The notes beneath the pieces are model-generated. The model did no database searches. It worked only from the letters and a program-made list of their open reading frames with translations, and was not told the origin of the DNA. The position numbers and the translations under genes were made by a program. Of a DNA stretch of 64,000 nucleotides, positions 7,908 to 16,097 are shown piece by piece (positions within the stretch are counted from its first letter, which is position 1; each line of letters starts with the position of its first letter). The DNA comes from Mesorhizobium amorphae. GTDB taxonomy: Bacteria > Pseudomonadota > Alphaproteobacteria > Rhizobiales > Rhizobiaceae. The DNA lies in assembly GCF_014843845.1 (NCBI RefSeq), contig NZ_JHQS01000024.1, positions 1 through 64,000 on the forward strand. Reading direction: 5' to 3'.

Positions 7908-8828
7908 TCAGCGACCCGGAACGGAGCCGCGCGCTCGCTTTCGTTCTGCCGCCACCAGCATCTCGACGAAGGCGCGCACCTTGGCCGGCCTGAAGCGCGC
8001 CGGCGGGAAGACGGCATGGATGCCGCCGGTCGGCAAGCTCCAGTCGGCGAACAGCCGAACCAGCCTTCCCCCGGCAATGTCGTCGCTGACGCTGTAGTCC
8101 GGAAAGATGCCGAGGCCTATGCCGGCCAGCACGCAGGCCTTCACGCCGGGGGTCTTGTCGCAGCTGACGACCGGGTTGAGCTCGGCCAGCACCGTCTCGC
8201 CGCCTTTCGAAAACAGCCACTGGCCGATGCCGCGCAATTGGGCGTTGCCGACCCAGGGCAGCGACTTCGCCAGCCTGGGGCCGGCATCCGCCGGCAGCCG
8301 GGCGGCGAGGTCCGGGCTTGCCACGACGAATTGCTGCAAGGTTCCCAGCCGCCGCGCCAGGTTGGAGGAATCGGCGAGCCAGCCGACGCGGATGCCGAGA
8401 TCGATCTCTTCGTCGACGAGATTGCTCACCGCGTCGTCGAAGATCGTCTCGACACGCATGTTTGGGTACTTCCTGAGGTAGGCGGCGATGGTCGGCGCCA
8501 CCACCATCTCGCCATAGTCGAGCGGCGCGGTCAGCCTCAGCATCCCGGTCGGCTTGGCCGCGCTTTGCGAGATGTCGCCATAGGCGGCTTCGGCCTCGCG
8601 CAGGATGATCGCCGCCCGGTCATAGAACAGGCGCCCCTCCTCCGTCGGCGTGACGCGCCGCGTCGTGCGACGCAGCAGCGTCGCGCCCAGTTCCTGCTCG
8701 AGCTTGCCGACTTGATGGCTGACCACCGCCTTGGCGACACCGAGCCGATCGGCCGCGGCGGTGAACGAGCCGGTTTCCACCACGGTGGTGAAATAGACGA
8801 GGCGGTTGAGGTTCAGAAGGTCGGTCAT
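7908..8828 (-). CDS. LysR-family transcriptional regulator
   Basis: A 306-residue LysR protein: winged helix at residues ~1-60 (LNRLVYFTTVVETGSFTAAADRLGVAKAVVSHQVGKLEQELGATLL) and a substrate-binding effector domain to the end. ATG 8828 matches the conserved start; the in-frame extension to 8885 would run through the operator. It is divergent from the DsbA-like/NAD(P)H-binding pair, and a perfect 19-base palindrome lies 9 bases from its start codon, as expected for a LysR protein controlling both itself and the facing operon. Confidence 0.92.
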   Translation of the reverse strand: MTDLLNLNRLVYFTTVVETGSFTAAADRLGVAKAVVSHQVGKLEQELGATLLRRTTRRVTPTEEGRLFYDRAAIILREAEAAYGDISQSAAKPTGMLRLTAPLDYGEMVVAPTIAAYLRKYPNMRVETIFDDAVSNLVDEEIDLGIRVGWLADSSNLARRLGTLQQFVVASPDLAARLPADAGPRLAKSLPWVGNAQLRGIGQWLFSKGGETVLAELNPVVSCDKTPGVKACVLAGIGLGIFPDYSVSDDIAGGRLVRLFADWSLPTGGIHAVFPPARFRPAKVRAFVEMLVAAERKRARGSVPGR

Positions 8829-8836
8829 CGGCGCAT

Positions 8837-8855
8837 TGTCTGATTTGATCAGACA
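8837..8855. promoter_or_regulatory. LysR operator: perfect 19-bp palindrome
   Basis: TGTCTGATTTGATCAGACA has perfect 8-base arms around TTG and contains the T-N11-A arrangement of LysR sites (TCTGATTTGATCAGA). It lies between the LysR start (8828) and the divergent operon start (8939), close enough to the LysR promoter for autoregulation. Confidence 0.75.
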
Positions 8856-8938
8856 GTTTGTATGATTGATCGCGGTTTTTCGCAACCGGGCGAACTGCCA
8901 TCTAGGTCCGAGACAACGACATCCCGGACCAGACAGCC

Positions 8939-9577
8939 ATGACCGATGCCACTGTGACCTACCTTTTCGATCCGCTCTGCGGCTGGTGCTATGGCGCCAC
9001 GCCGATGCTGGACCGGCTGGCGGCGAGCGGCATTACGCTCGACCTTCTACCGACCGGTCTGTTCTCCGGCGCCGGCGCGCGACCGCTGGATGCGGGATTC
9101 GCCGCCCATGCCTGGGACAACGACCAGCGCATCGAGCGACTGAGCGGCCAGCGTTTTACGCAAGCCTATCTCGACAATGTGCTGAATGTTCGCGGCACGC
9201 TGCTCGACTCGAGCGCCGCCACCCTCGCCATCACCGCAGCGGGCCTGGAAGACCCGGGCCGGCGCCTCTTGGCGCTGAAGGCGATCCAGAATGCCCGCTA
9301 TGTCGGCGGCCGCGACATCGTGACGGTGGGTGGCGTCGCGGACGTGCTGACCGACGCCGGCATGGCGGATTCGGCCGAGATGCTGAAGACACCGACCGAT
9401 GCGCTGATGACGGCGCATCGCGAGTTGGTCGGCCGTGGCCGTGCGCTTTTTCAGCGATTGCACGCCAATGGCGTTCCCTCGCTCGCCGTGATCCGCAACG
9501 AGGCGCCGCGCCTGATCGGCGCCAATGCGTTGTTCGGCAGCTACGACAATCTCATCGCCCATATCCAAGCGGCGTGA
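8939..9577 (+). CDS. DsbA-family thioredoxin-fold protein
   Basis: A 212-residue DsbA-like protein with the CGWC active site at residues 14-17 in LFDPLCGWCYGATPML, followed by a helical insertion and the cis-Pro region NGVPSLAV near the C-terminus. There is no signal peptide, so it is cytoplasmic, unlike true DsbA; this places it with the FrnE/HCCA isomerase-like branch acting in redox or detoxification chemistry. It is first in a two-gene unit with the NAD(P)H-binding protein 50 bases downstream, under the divergent LysR regulator. Confidence 0.85.
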   Translation: MTDATVTYLFDPLCGWCYGATPMLDRLAASGITLDLLPTGLFSGAGARPLDAGFAAHAWDNDQRIERLSGQRFTQAYLDNVLNVRGTLLDSSAATLAITAAGLEDPGRRLLALKAIQNARYVGGRDIVTVGGVADVLTDAGMADSAEMLKTPTDALMTAHRELVGRGRALFQRLHANGVPSLAVIRNEAPRLIGANALFGSYDNLIAHIQAA

Positions 9578-9627
9578 GCCTGGATTCTTCCCAAGCCACC
9601 TCCCCCAAGCAGAAAGGAAAATTCCCC

Positions 9628-10236
9628 ATGAAAGTCGCCCTCATCGGCGCATCCGGCCAAGCCGGCTCGCGCATCCTGAAGGAACTCTCCGATCGCGGCC
9701 ACACCGTCACCGCCATCGGCCGCAACCCGGAAAAGATCGCAGCGCTTCCCGGCGTGACCGCCACGAAGGGCGATGTCTTCGACACGGACGGCCTCGCCGC
9801 CCTGATCAAGGGCCATGACGCCGTGATCAGCTCGGTGCATTTCCTCGCCAGCGACGCCGACGGGCTGATCGCGGCGGTGCGGGCTTCCGGCGTCAAGCGC
9901 TACCTCGTCGTCGGCGGCGCCGGTAGCCTCGAGGTCGCCCCCGGCAAGCGCCTGGTCGACACGCCGGAATTTCCGGCCATCTACAAGGCCGAGGCGCAGA
10001 AGGGCGCCGACTTCCTCGACACGCTCAAGGCGATCGACGATCTCGACTGGACCTTCCTTTCGCCGTCGGCACTTTTCGTCGCGGGCGAACGCACCGGCCA
10101 GTTCCGTCTCGGCAAGGACAGCCTGCTGGCGTCCGAGAAAGGCAGCAGCATCTCCTTCGAGGATTATGCCATCGTCATGACCAACGAGATCGAGACGCCC
10201 AGGCATATAAGGCAGCGCTTCACGGTCGGCTACTGA
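9628..10236 (+). CDS. NAD(P)H-binding oxidoreductase (NmrA/YwnB-like)
   Basis: A 202-residue protein of the atypical SDR class. KVALIGASGQAGSRILKELSDRGHTVTAIGRNPEK is the GxxGxxG dinucleotide-binding start, and VKRYLVVGGAGSLEVAPG is the family mid-motif. The catalytic YxxxK is shifted or absent (the segment AIYKAEAQKGADFL follows), typical of this branch. AGAAAGGA precedes ATG 9628. Co-transcribed with the DsbA-like gene; a role in electrophile or quinone response is plausible by family. Confidence 0.88.
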   Translation: MKVALIGASGQAGSRILKELSDRGHTVTAIGRNPEKIAALPGVTATKGDVFDTDGLAALIKGHDAVISSVHFLASDADGLIAAVRASGVKRYLVVGGAGSLEVAPGKRLVDTPEFPAIYKAEAQKGADFLDTLKAIDDLDWTFLSPSALFVAGERTGQFRLGKDSLLASEKGSSISFEDYAIVMTNEIETPRHIRQRFTVGY

Positions 10237-10241
10237 CGGGA

Positions 10242-10263
10242 CCGGGCCTCGCGTCCGGCCCGG
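10242..10263 (+). terminator. Terminator-like hairpin after the DsbA/NAD(P)H-binding operon
   Basis: Arms CCGGGCC (10242-10248) and GGCCCGG (10257-10263) around an 8-base loop start within 6 bases of the stop codon. No T-run follows, so it would be a weak or Rho-assisted terminator. Confidence 0.5.
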
Positions 10264-10388
10264 AAACAAGCAGGCGGGCGCTCCACGACTGCGTTGGCGG
10301 CGCCTGCCTGATACATTAGTGTGCGAGACGATTGCCCGACCTGGCACGCCCTAGGTTTAGGTATAGCCTCAACTATATTAGCGATTTC

Positions 10389-10417
10389 TTGACAATCTTG
10401 CAAAGCTCTGGTTTCCT
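10389..10417 (+). promoter_or_regulatory. Possible promoter before the LuxR-type regulator
   Basis: A consensus -35 hexamer TTGACA at 10389-10394 lies in the only markedly AT-rich stretch of this gap (10355-10445). The -10 is poor (TTTCCT at 17 bases), so the exact promoter is uncertain. The rest of 10264-10470 shows nothing recognisable. Confidence 0.3.
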
Positions 10418-10470
10418 GATTTCGGGCATATTTAGATAAGTTCGTTGCGTTTTTTACGGACGGTGTTCGC

Positions 10471-11121
10471 ATGTCGACTTTGGTTGTTGCGGACCCGCGG
10501 GGGGTCTATCTCGCCGGTCTTGAGTGGGTTCTGCGGAAGGCCGGACACAGTGTCGTCGCGGAGTGCCACCGCGCCGCAGACGCTCTCCCGCAAGTGGAGC
10601 GCCATCGGCCTGATATGGTCGTCATCGGCCTGGATATCGCGGATCCGCAGACGGCCACTCTTTCGTCGCGGCTGAGAGCCAGCCACGATGCTCTCGGCAT
10701 CATTTTCATCCTGCAGCCAAACAGCCGATTCGACATAAAGGACATACAGGCGCTCGACGTCGACGGCCTGTTGCTGGACGGCATCAGCCATCGCTATCTC
10801 GTCGAATGCGTGAATGCGGTGGCGGCAGGCAAGAAGTGGATCGACAACAAGATCGTCCAGCAGCTGCTGATGTCGAGATCGCAGCAGCAGGCCGCGTCCA
10901 GGCTGACCGGGCGTGAGTCGGAAATCGCCGACCTCGTCTCGCGCGGACTGCGCAACAAGACCATCGCGCAACAGCTGAATGTGTCCGAAGGCACCGTGAA
11001 GATGCATCTGCACCACGTCTACGCCAAACTTAACCTCGGCAGCCGGGCGGAACTGGCCTGGATGGCGCATGGCAAAGGCGCCGACCATTCAGGAACCGGT
11101 CAAAACCGCCTGCTCTCGTAA
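10471..11121 (+). CDS. LuxR/NarL-type regulator with degenerate receiver domain
   Basis: A 216-residue protein. Residues ~1-120 resemble a response-regulator receiver (TLVVADPRGVYLAGLEWVLRKAGHSVVAE), but the phospho-acceptor site in DMVVIGLDIAD carries Gly53 where Asp is expected, and the conserved Lys is not evident. Residues ~146-200 form a complete LuxR helix-turn-helix (LTGRESEIADLVSRGLRNKTIAQQLNVSEGTVKMHLHHVYAKLNL). It probably works without phosphorylation. It sits directly upstream of the secreted-protein locus, so its natural targets are the duplicated palindromic leaders; this is inference from position and from the two-fold symmetry of that site. Confidence 0.85.
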   Translation: MSTLVVADPRGVYLAGLEWVLRKAGHSVVAECHRAADALPQVERHRPDMVVIGLDIADPQTATLSSRLRASHDALGIIFILQPNSRFDIKDIQALDVDGLLLDGISHRYLVECVNAVAAGKKWIDNKIVQQLLMSRSQQQAASRLTGRESEIADLVSRGLRNKTIAQQLNVSEGTVKMHLHHVYAKLNLGSRAELAWMAHGKGADHSGTGQNRLLS

Positions 11122-11141
11122 CCTCGGCGGGCGGCGAGGCC

Positions 11142-11162
11142 GCCGGCGTAGCAAGCGCCGGC
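11142..11162 (+). terminator. Hairpin after the LuxR-type gene
   Basis: Arms GCCGGCG (11142-11148) and CGCCGGC (11156-11162) around a 7-base loop begin 20 bases after the stop codon. There is no following T-run. It probably separates the regulator from the secreted-protein unit. Confidence 0.5.
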
Positions 11163-11169
11163 AGCGGGC

Positions 11170-11489
11170 CGGAAAACCAGAGCGGCGGCCGCCCAAGCTG
11201 AACCGCGCCATCGCCTAATTTTCCCTAAACTCGATCTTCGCTTCCAGCGCGTCGACCGATAAGCGCCTGTCCCGGCTTGATCTATCGAAAGATGTACATC
11301 GTTCGATCAGGTGCGGGCATTGACCATAACACCATCGAAACGCGAATGGACGCGCCCTCTTGGTCGGCGACACAATGAGGTTGGAGGGCCGCATTTCAGG
11401 AAGCGACCGGATGCACTCGGGTAGGTGCATTCCGGCATCCCGGGGCTGGGCCCAATTTCTTGATGCGTTTTAAACAGGGGAGACTCTCC
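11170..11489 (+). promoter_or_regulatory. Duplicated leader, copy 1, of the secreted-protein gene
   Basis: This 320-base gene-free stretch matches the leader of the second paralogue (15779-16097) in long blocks. Shared strings include GGAAAACCAG near its start, TTCCAGCGCGTCG, a palindrome (11284-11307), ATCGAAACGCGAATGGACGCG, GGTAGGTGCATTCCGGC, and the ribosome binding site GGGGAGACTCTCC. Its size suggests a promoter plus a long 5' untranslated region. Confidence 0.75.
11284..11307. promoter_or_regulatory. 24-bp palindrome in leader copy 1
   Basis: Left half ATCGAAAGATGT and right half ACATCGTTCGAT are reverse complements except for one base pair (position 7 against 18). The element is conserved at 15914-15937. 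Length and dyad symmetry suit a dimeric LuxR-type regulator; as RNA it would form a stable hairpin. Confidence 0.65.
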
Positions 11490-13997
11490 ATGGCACTCGA
11501 CATCGTGACCCAAGACATCATCATCGACGAGACCCCCGGGCTTACGGACGACGATGTCAACAAATCCGTTGCGCCGCACAGCACGAACACCACGCTGCAA
11601 TATCTCCTAAGTCGCGACGGTGCGGGCGGGCTAACCTCACCAGAGGTCGCCTTCCAGACCAACTTCGTGGTGGCCTCGGCGAGCGCGGGGGAAACCATCA
11701 ACTCGGTCGTTCTCACGCAGAGCGCCTCCGGGACCCCGTTTTCCACCACCGTCGGCGTCAACAGCAACATTCGGACGGCCGATGGCAATTATGTCTGGCT
11801 GTTCCAGGACCCAACGCATGCAAACGTCGTGATCGGCGTCATCGGCACCTCCAACCCGGCCGTCGCGCCCGCTGCGAACGGGCCGCTGGCCTTCTCGCTT
11901 GGGCTGGTCAGCACCAGCGCCACCAATGCGGACCTGTACACGGTCCAGTATGTGCCGTTGTTCCAACCGGACGCGACCAACGCGGACGACCGCATCGATC
12001 TGACCGACAAGGTATTCGCCTCGGTCACGGGGACGTCCGTGGTCAATTTCAGCCAGCTTGGTGACGCCCCTCCTGGACACAACAATTGGTATATCCTCGA
12101 CGCCGACGTCGCGAGCACGCAGAAGATCCTTGTCACGGCTCACGACAATGGCGCGCAAGCTGAAGTCAACGTCAGCACGCAAGGCCTGGGTGTCTCATCC
12201 CAGGACGTGCGCTTTGGCCGTGAGCTTCAAATCGACCTGATCACCGGCGGCACCCAGAGCGCGGGCAAGAACTTCACCAACGCGCCAACCGCGCCCGACT
12301 ACACCGCGCACATCGAGAACGTCTCCGGCGCGGGTTTCTCGGTCTCGCAGTCCACGCCGACCAACACCAAGGCCGACATAGAGATCCACGCCTATAACAA
12401 TAACGACAACGCGGAAGGCGCTGCGTTCCCCGGTGACGACAACGATACCGAAATCAATATCACGGGAGTGACGTTCAAGCTTAACGGCGTCGCAACAACA
12501 GCCGCGGCCCTGGGCATCACGGTTGATCTCAACGGCACCGGACTGATCCTTCACAATGTCGGCGAGGGCGTGACGGTCGATTTCACGACCGCGGGCGGGG
12601 TTGGCGAGACCTTTGACCGCTTCATCATCAAGAATATCGACACCGAGAAGGACTATTTCGATATCAAGGAGGTGCACTTCTCTGGTGACATACCCAACGC
12701 CTACAACGAAGAGGTCGGCTCCTTCATCAACTTCGACGACGACGGCCCGAGCATTTCAACGACCGGCACGGAGCCGACGCTGACCGTCGACGAGACCTTG
12801 CTGGGGACCAACGACACGGAGAGCTTTGCGGCCAACTTCAGCTCGGCCTTCGGCGCCGACGGGGCCGGCACGCTGACCTACGCGCTTAGCATAACGGCAG
12901 GCGTAACCGGCATCGTCGACACGGCGACCGGTGAGGCGGTCGTCCTCTCGGTCAATGGCAGCGGCGTCGTCGAAGGCCGCACCGCCACCACCAATGCCCT
13001 CGTGTTCACGGTCTCCGTCAACGCCGCGGGCAGCGTCACCCTCGACCAGATCCGGGCGGTGGTCCATGCCGACGCCAACGACCCCGACGACAGCACGACC
13101 CTGGCGGCCGACAATCAGGTCAAGCTCACCGCGACCATCACCGACAAGGACGGCGACCACCAATCGGCCACCCTCAACATCGGCCAGAACCTTAACTTCG
13201 AAGACGATGGGCCGAGCATCGTGCGGTCCATCGTACCGATACCGGAGCTGACGGTCGACGAGTCGGATACCACCAGCGACTCGGGGGATTTCTCGGTTCT
13301 GTTCACGGCGGCCTTCGGAAACGATGGACCGGCGGACACCGGCGGCGGCCTGACCTACGCGCTCGGCGTTCTCGGCGGAGGCACAAATGTCGCCAGCGGT
13401 CTGTTCGACACGCAAAGCGGGCTGGAGGTGCTTCTCAACGTGGAAGGCGACGACATAGTTGGCCGTGCCGGCACGGATGAGGTGTTCCGCATCTCGGTCG
13501 ATGCCGATGGCAACGTGACGCTCGATCAATCGCGAGGGGTCGTCCATGGCGATCCGTCCGATCCCGACGAGGCCGACACGCCTGCGACAATGGCGGCCAA
13601 TCTGGTGACGCTGACGGCCACCGCCACCGATGGCGACGGCGACAGCGACTTCACTACGGCCGACATCGGCGATGCCTTCAACTTCGAGGACGACGGGCCG
13701 GCGATCACGGTGCCGTTCGACGGTAACCCCGCTACCCCAGGTATCGAGCACGACACCCTGGCCAACACGGCCGGCGCGTCGGCCAGCGGAGCCTTCGGCT
13801 ACGACATCGGCGCGGATGCTCACACCGACGCGTTCTACACGGGCGGCGGTTCCGACTTTGTCGACCAGGATGGTGCGCTCCCAGGCGTCCAGATCGGACT
13901 GAGCGGCACGCACAGCCAATATCGGCACGGCCTTCACCTTCGAGGACGACGGGCCGAGCATCGTGGCAGACGGCACGGAGCCGACGCTCACGGTTGA
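11490..13997 (+). CDS. Giant secreted repeat protein, 5' part (frameshifted gene; DUF5801-like repeats)
   Basis: Residues 1-~410 form a head domain shared with the paralogue at 16098 (MALDIVTQDIIIDET; SVVLTQSASGTPFSTTVGVN; NVVIGVIGTS). Two ~150-residue repeats follow, each opening EPTLTVDE or PELTVDES, containing VTLDQxRxVVH and closing FEDDGPS/A; I assign these to the DUF5801 repeats-in-toxin family. A PFDGNP block then runs to GVQIGLSGT at about 13910. There the frame shifts: the next 29 codons are nonsense while the +1 frame reads ANIGTAFTFEDDGPSIV and continues in the next entry. No Sec signal is present, consistent with type I export. AGGGGAG precedes ATG 11490. Confidence 0.8.
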   Translation: MALDIVTQDIIIDETPGLTDDDVNKSVAPHSTNTTLQYLLSRDGAGGLTSPEVAFQTNFVVASASAGETINSVVLTQSASGTPFSTTVGVNSNIRTADGNYVWLFQDPTHANVVIGVIGTSNPAVAPAANGPLAFSLGLVSTSATNADLYTVQYVPLFQPDATNADDRIDLTDKVFASVTGTSVVNFSQLGDAPPGHNNWYILDADVASTQKILVTAHDNGAQAEVNVSTQGLGVSSQDVRFGRELQIDLITGGTQSAGKNFTNAPTAPDYTAHIENVSGAGFSVSQSTPTNTKADIEIHAYNNNDNAEGAAFPGDDNDTEINITGVTFKLNGVATTAAALGITVDLNGTGLILHNVGEGVTVDFTTAGGVGETFDRFIIKNIDTEKDYFDIKEVHFSGDIPNAYNEEVGSFINFDDDGPSISTTGTEPTLTVDETLLGTNDTESFAANFSSAFGADGAGTLTYALSITAGVTGIVDTATGEAVVLSVNGSGVVEGRTATTNALVFTVSVNAAGSVTLDQIRAVVHADANDPDDSTTLAADNQVKLTATITDKDGDHQSATLNIGQNLNFEDDGPSIVRSIVPIPELTVDESDTTSDSGDFSVLFTAAFGNDGPADTGGGLTYALGVLGGGTNVASGLFDTQSGLEVLLNVEGDDIVGRAGTDEVFRISVDADGNVTLDQSRGVVHGDPSDPDEADTPATMAANLVTLTATATDGDGDSDFTTADIGDAFNFEDDGPAITVPFDGNPATPGIEHDTLANTAGASASGAFGYDIGADAHTDAFYTGGGSDFVDQDGALPGVQIGLSGTHSQYRHGLHLRGRRAEHRGRRHGADAHG
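13698..13910 (+). repeat. 213-bp internal direct repeat, copy 1
   Basis: This block (VPFDGNPATPG to GVQIGLSGT) is nearly identical to 14422-14634, and both are exactly 213 bases. The reading frame breaks at its 3' edge, so it probably arose by duplication or unequal exchange inside the gene. Confidence 0.85.
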
Positions 13998-15741
13998 CGA
14001 GTCCGACTTTGGCACCGACGCTTCGGAGAGCTTCGCGGGTAACTTCACGTCGGATCCCGGTGCTGACGGCGGGGCAAGTTCCGGTACGATCACCTACGCA
14101 CTCAGCGCGGTCGCCGGTCCTTCTGGTCTGATCGACTCCGTCACCGGCGAAGTGGTCAACCTGGTCGTCAACGGCAGCGTCATCGAGGGCCGCAACGCCA
14201 GCAACGTACTGATGTTCACGATCAGCGTGGCTGCTGACGGTACCGTGACGCTCGATCAGGCGCGTTCTGTCACACACGCGCCCGACAGCGGGCCGGATGA
14301 GGAAATAACGTTGGCGTCCGATGATCTCGTCACCTTGACGGCGACCATCACCGACGGCGACGGCGATCAGGCCTCGGACAGCGTCGACATCGGCAAGAAC
14401 CTCGTCTTCAAGGACGATGCTCCGGCGATCCCAGTGCCGTTCGACGGTGACCCCGTTGCCCCAGGTATCCAAAACGAGACCCTGGGCAACACGGCCGGCG
14501 CGTCGGCCAGCGGAGCCTTCGGCTACGACATCGGTTCGGATGCTCACACCGACGCGTTCTACACTGGCGGCGGTTCCGACTTTGTCGACCAGGATGGTGC
14601 GCTCCCAGGCGTCCAGATCGGACTGAGCGGCACGATCATCGGCGGCGGTGGTGGCAATGTCCTCACCCCGGAGGTGACGCTTCAATCGGAGAGTGCCACC
14701 TCCGCGACGTTCAACTTCAGCTTCACCTACGACCAGGACCCGGCGGCTGGCGTCCAGGCGGGCACGGCGGGCGGCACCCTCGTCTTCGACAAGGTTGCCG
14801 ACACTTATACCATCGCCCTGACCGACCCGCTGGAAGGCTTCAGCTTCGACATTCTTCACACCAGTGAACTCTTGTCCAAGGAGCCAACGAGCAACACCGG
14901 TCACCCGAACATCGTGGTGGAGAAGCTCTTCGAGGCGGACAGCACACCCGATCAGACCGACAAGGACTTCTTCGTGCAGTTCACGGCGAACTCGACCACC
15001 AACAACATCAAGTTCGGTCTGAACACGACCGGCGACAGTGACGGCGCGACACCCGCTGACACCGCGTGGAACGCCGGCGATCTTGTCACCAACAACCACG
15101 AGGACTGGGTGTCTGCCACCCGAACCACAAACGGGGTTGCCGGTGACACCATCCAGAAAGGCGAGTTGCTGACGCTGCGGTTCTTCGACCACAGCCCTGG
15201 TATCGTCACCGAGGACATCACCCCGAACCAGACGGCCGGCGCCATGGCCATCAAGTTCGACGGCATCGGCAACAGCGAGGACCTGATGGTCATCCTCGAC
15301 CTCGTCAGCGCCGACGGTGTCACACACACCTCGAAGGCGGTCTACATCTCGAACGCCGACATCTTCAAGACCGGGCAGGTGCCTGCCGCCTACGCCGCCG
15401 ACTTCCCACTCGACAACAATGACGGCCTCGTGATCATCGAGCAGAACGACTACAACGGTGTCGGCGAGAGCTGGGTGATTGAGGGTGCCCAGATCATGCA
15501 GTCCGCCAACGGGATCAGCGGCACGGCGATCGACCTGAACAGGGATACCGGCGCTGGCGGCGGCAGCACCGGCACGGCGAACTTCGACGTCACCGACAAC
15601 GACGTGCTGAAGATCGTGGACATCGGCTTCACCACGACCGTGACCCAGACGCCGGATGCCAACCTCGACTTCGCCTTCCAGGTGGAGGACGCGGACGCGG
15701 ACCAGGCAGCGGTACAGCACATACTTGTTGACGTCGCCTGA
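13963..15741 (+). CDS. Giant secreted repeat protein, 3' part (continuation after frameshift)
   Basis: This frame continues the 11490 gene. The first residues PTLTVDESDFGTDASESFAGNF begin a third DUF5801-like repeat ending VFKDDAPAI. Then come the second PFDGDP block and a ~330-residue tail from DPAAGVQAGTAGG (14737) to the terminal FAFQVEDADADQAAVQHILVDVA. The tail is closely shared with the paralogue at 17421-18473, and its conserved extreme C-terminus is a candidate type I secretion signal. No GGxGxDxLx calcium-binding nonapeptides are seen. GTG 13963 is only the first available start codon in this frame; if the frameshift is real the tail is probably not made. Confidence 0.78.
   Translation: MADGTEPTLTVDESDFGTDASESFAGNFTSDPGADGGASSGTITYALSAVAGPSGLIDSVTGEVVNLVVNGSVIEGRNASNVLMFTISVAADGTVTLDQARSVTHAPDSGPDEEITLASDDLVTLTATITDGDGDQASDSVDIGKNLVFKDDAPAIPVPFDGDPVAPGIQNETLGNTAGASASGAFGYDIGSDAHTDAFYTGGGSDFVDQDGALPGVQIGLSGTIIGGGGGNVLTPEVTLQSESATSATFNFSFTYDQDPAAGVQAGTAGGTLVFDKVADTYTIALTDPLEGFSFDILHTSELLSKEPTSNTGHPNIVVEKLFEADSTPDQTDKDFFVQFTANSTTNNIKFGLNTTGDSDGATPADTAWNAGDLVTNNHEDWVSATRTTNGVAGDTIQKGELLTLRFFDHSPGIVTEDITPNQTAGAMAIKFDGIGNSEDLMVILDLVSADGVTHTSKAVYISNADIFKTGQVPAAYAADFPLDNNDGLVIIEQNDYNGVGESWVIEGAQIMQSANGISGTAIDLNRDTGAGGGSTGTANFDVTDNDVLKIVDIGFTTTVTQTPDANLDFAFQVEDADADQAAVQHILVDVA
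14422..14634 (+). repeat. 213-bp internal direct repeat, copy 2
   Basis: Second copy of the block at 13698-13910. Here the frame continues smoothly into IIGGGGGNVLTPEVTLQ, so this is presumably the original context. Confidence 0.85.
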
Positions 15742-15753
15742 CACTTGACCAGC

Positions 15754-15775
15754 GGGGGCAGCCAATGCTGCCCCC
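15754..15775 (+). terminator. Strong hairpin after the first secreted-protein gene
   Basis: Perfect 9-base arms GGGGGCAGC (15754-15762) and GCTGCCCCC (15767-15775) enclose the tetraloop CAAT, 12 bases after the stop codon. No T-run follows. The same structure with one wobble pair follows the second paralogue at 18486-18507. Confidence 0.7.
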
Positions 15776-15778
15776 GTC

Positions 15779-16097
15779 CGGAAAACCAGGGTGGCCGCTC
15801 AAGCTGAACCGTGCTGCCGCCCAAGCCTTTGTTCAAGCTTCTGATTTTCTCAAAGCTCTTGCTCCGACGCTTTCCAGCGCGTCGCCTGACCAAGGCCCGT
15901 CCGGGCTTGATCTATCGAAGGATGTATATCGTTCGATCAGGTGCGGACATTCACCCTAACACTATCGAAACGCGAATGGACGCGTCCTTTCCGTCGGCGG
16001 CACAATGAGTGTTTGAGGGCCGCAGTACGCGACCGGATGCGCTCGGGTAGGTGCATTCCGGCCTTTCTTGTTGGGTTTTAAACCGGGGAGACTCTCC
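15779..16097 (+). promoter_or_regulatory. Duplicated leader, copy 2, of the second secreted-protein gene
   Basis: This gene-free 319-base stretch is homologous to 11170-11489 from GGAAAACCAG through GGGGAGACTCTCC at the ribosome binding site. An AT-richer insertion relative to copy 1 lies at about 15820-15870. Retention of the same leader implies co-regulation of both paralogues. Confidence 0.75.
15914..15937. promoter_or_regulatory. 24-bp palindrome in leader copy 2
   Basis: Left half ATCGAAGGATGT and right half ATATCGTTCGAT keep the dyad of 11284-11307, with two mismatched pairs. The flanks (GCTTGATCT before, CAGGTGCGG after) are also conserved between copies. Confidence 0.6.

Noticed and set aside
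13850..13870. RTX nonapeptide from GGGSDFVDQDG
   Set aside because: A single partial match without tandem GGxGxDxLx units; it is part of the 213-bp block rather than a calcium-binding repeat.
13732..15765. Long open frames antisense to the giant secreted genes (also 16245-18563 and 12756-14093)
   Set aside because: They mirror the strongly biased codons of the plus-strand repeat proteins, have no ribosome sites or recognisable domains, and are typical high-GC antisense shadows.
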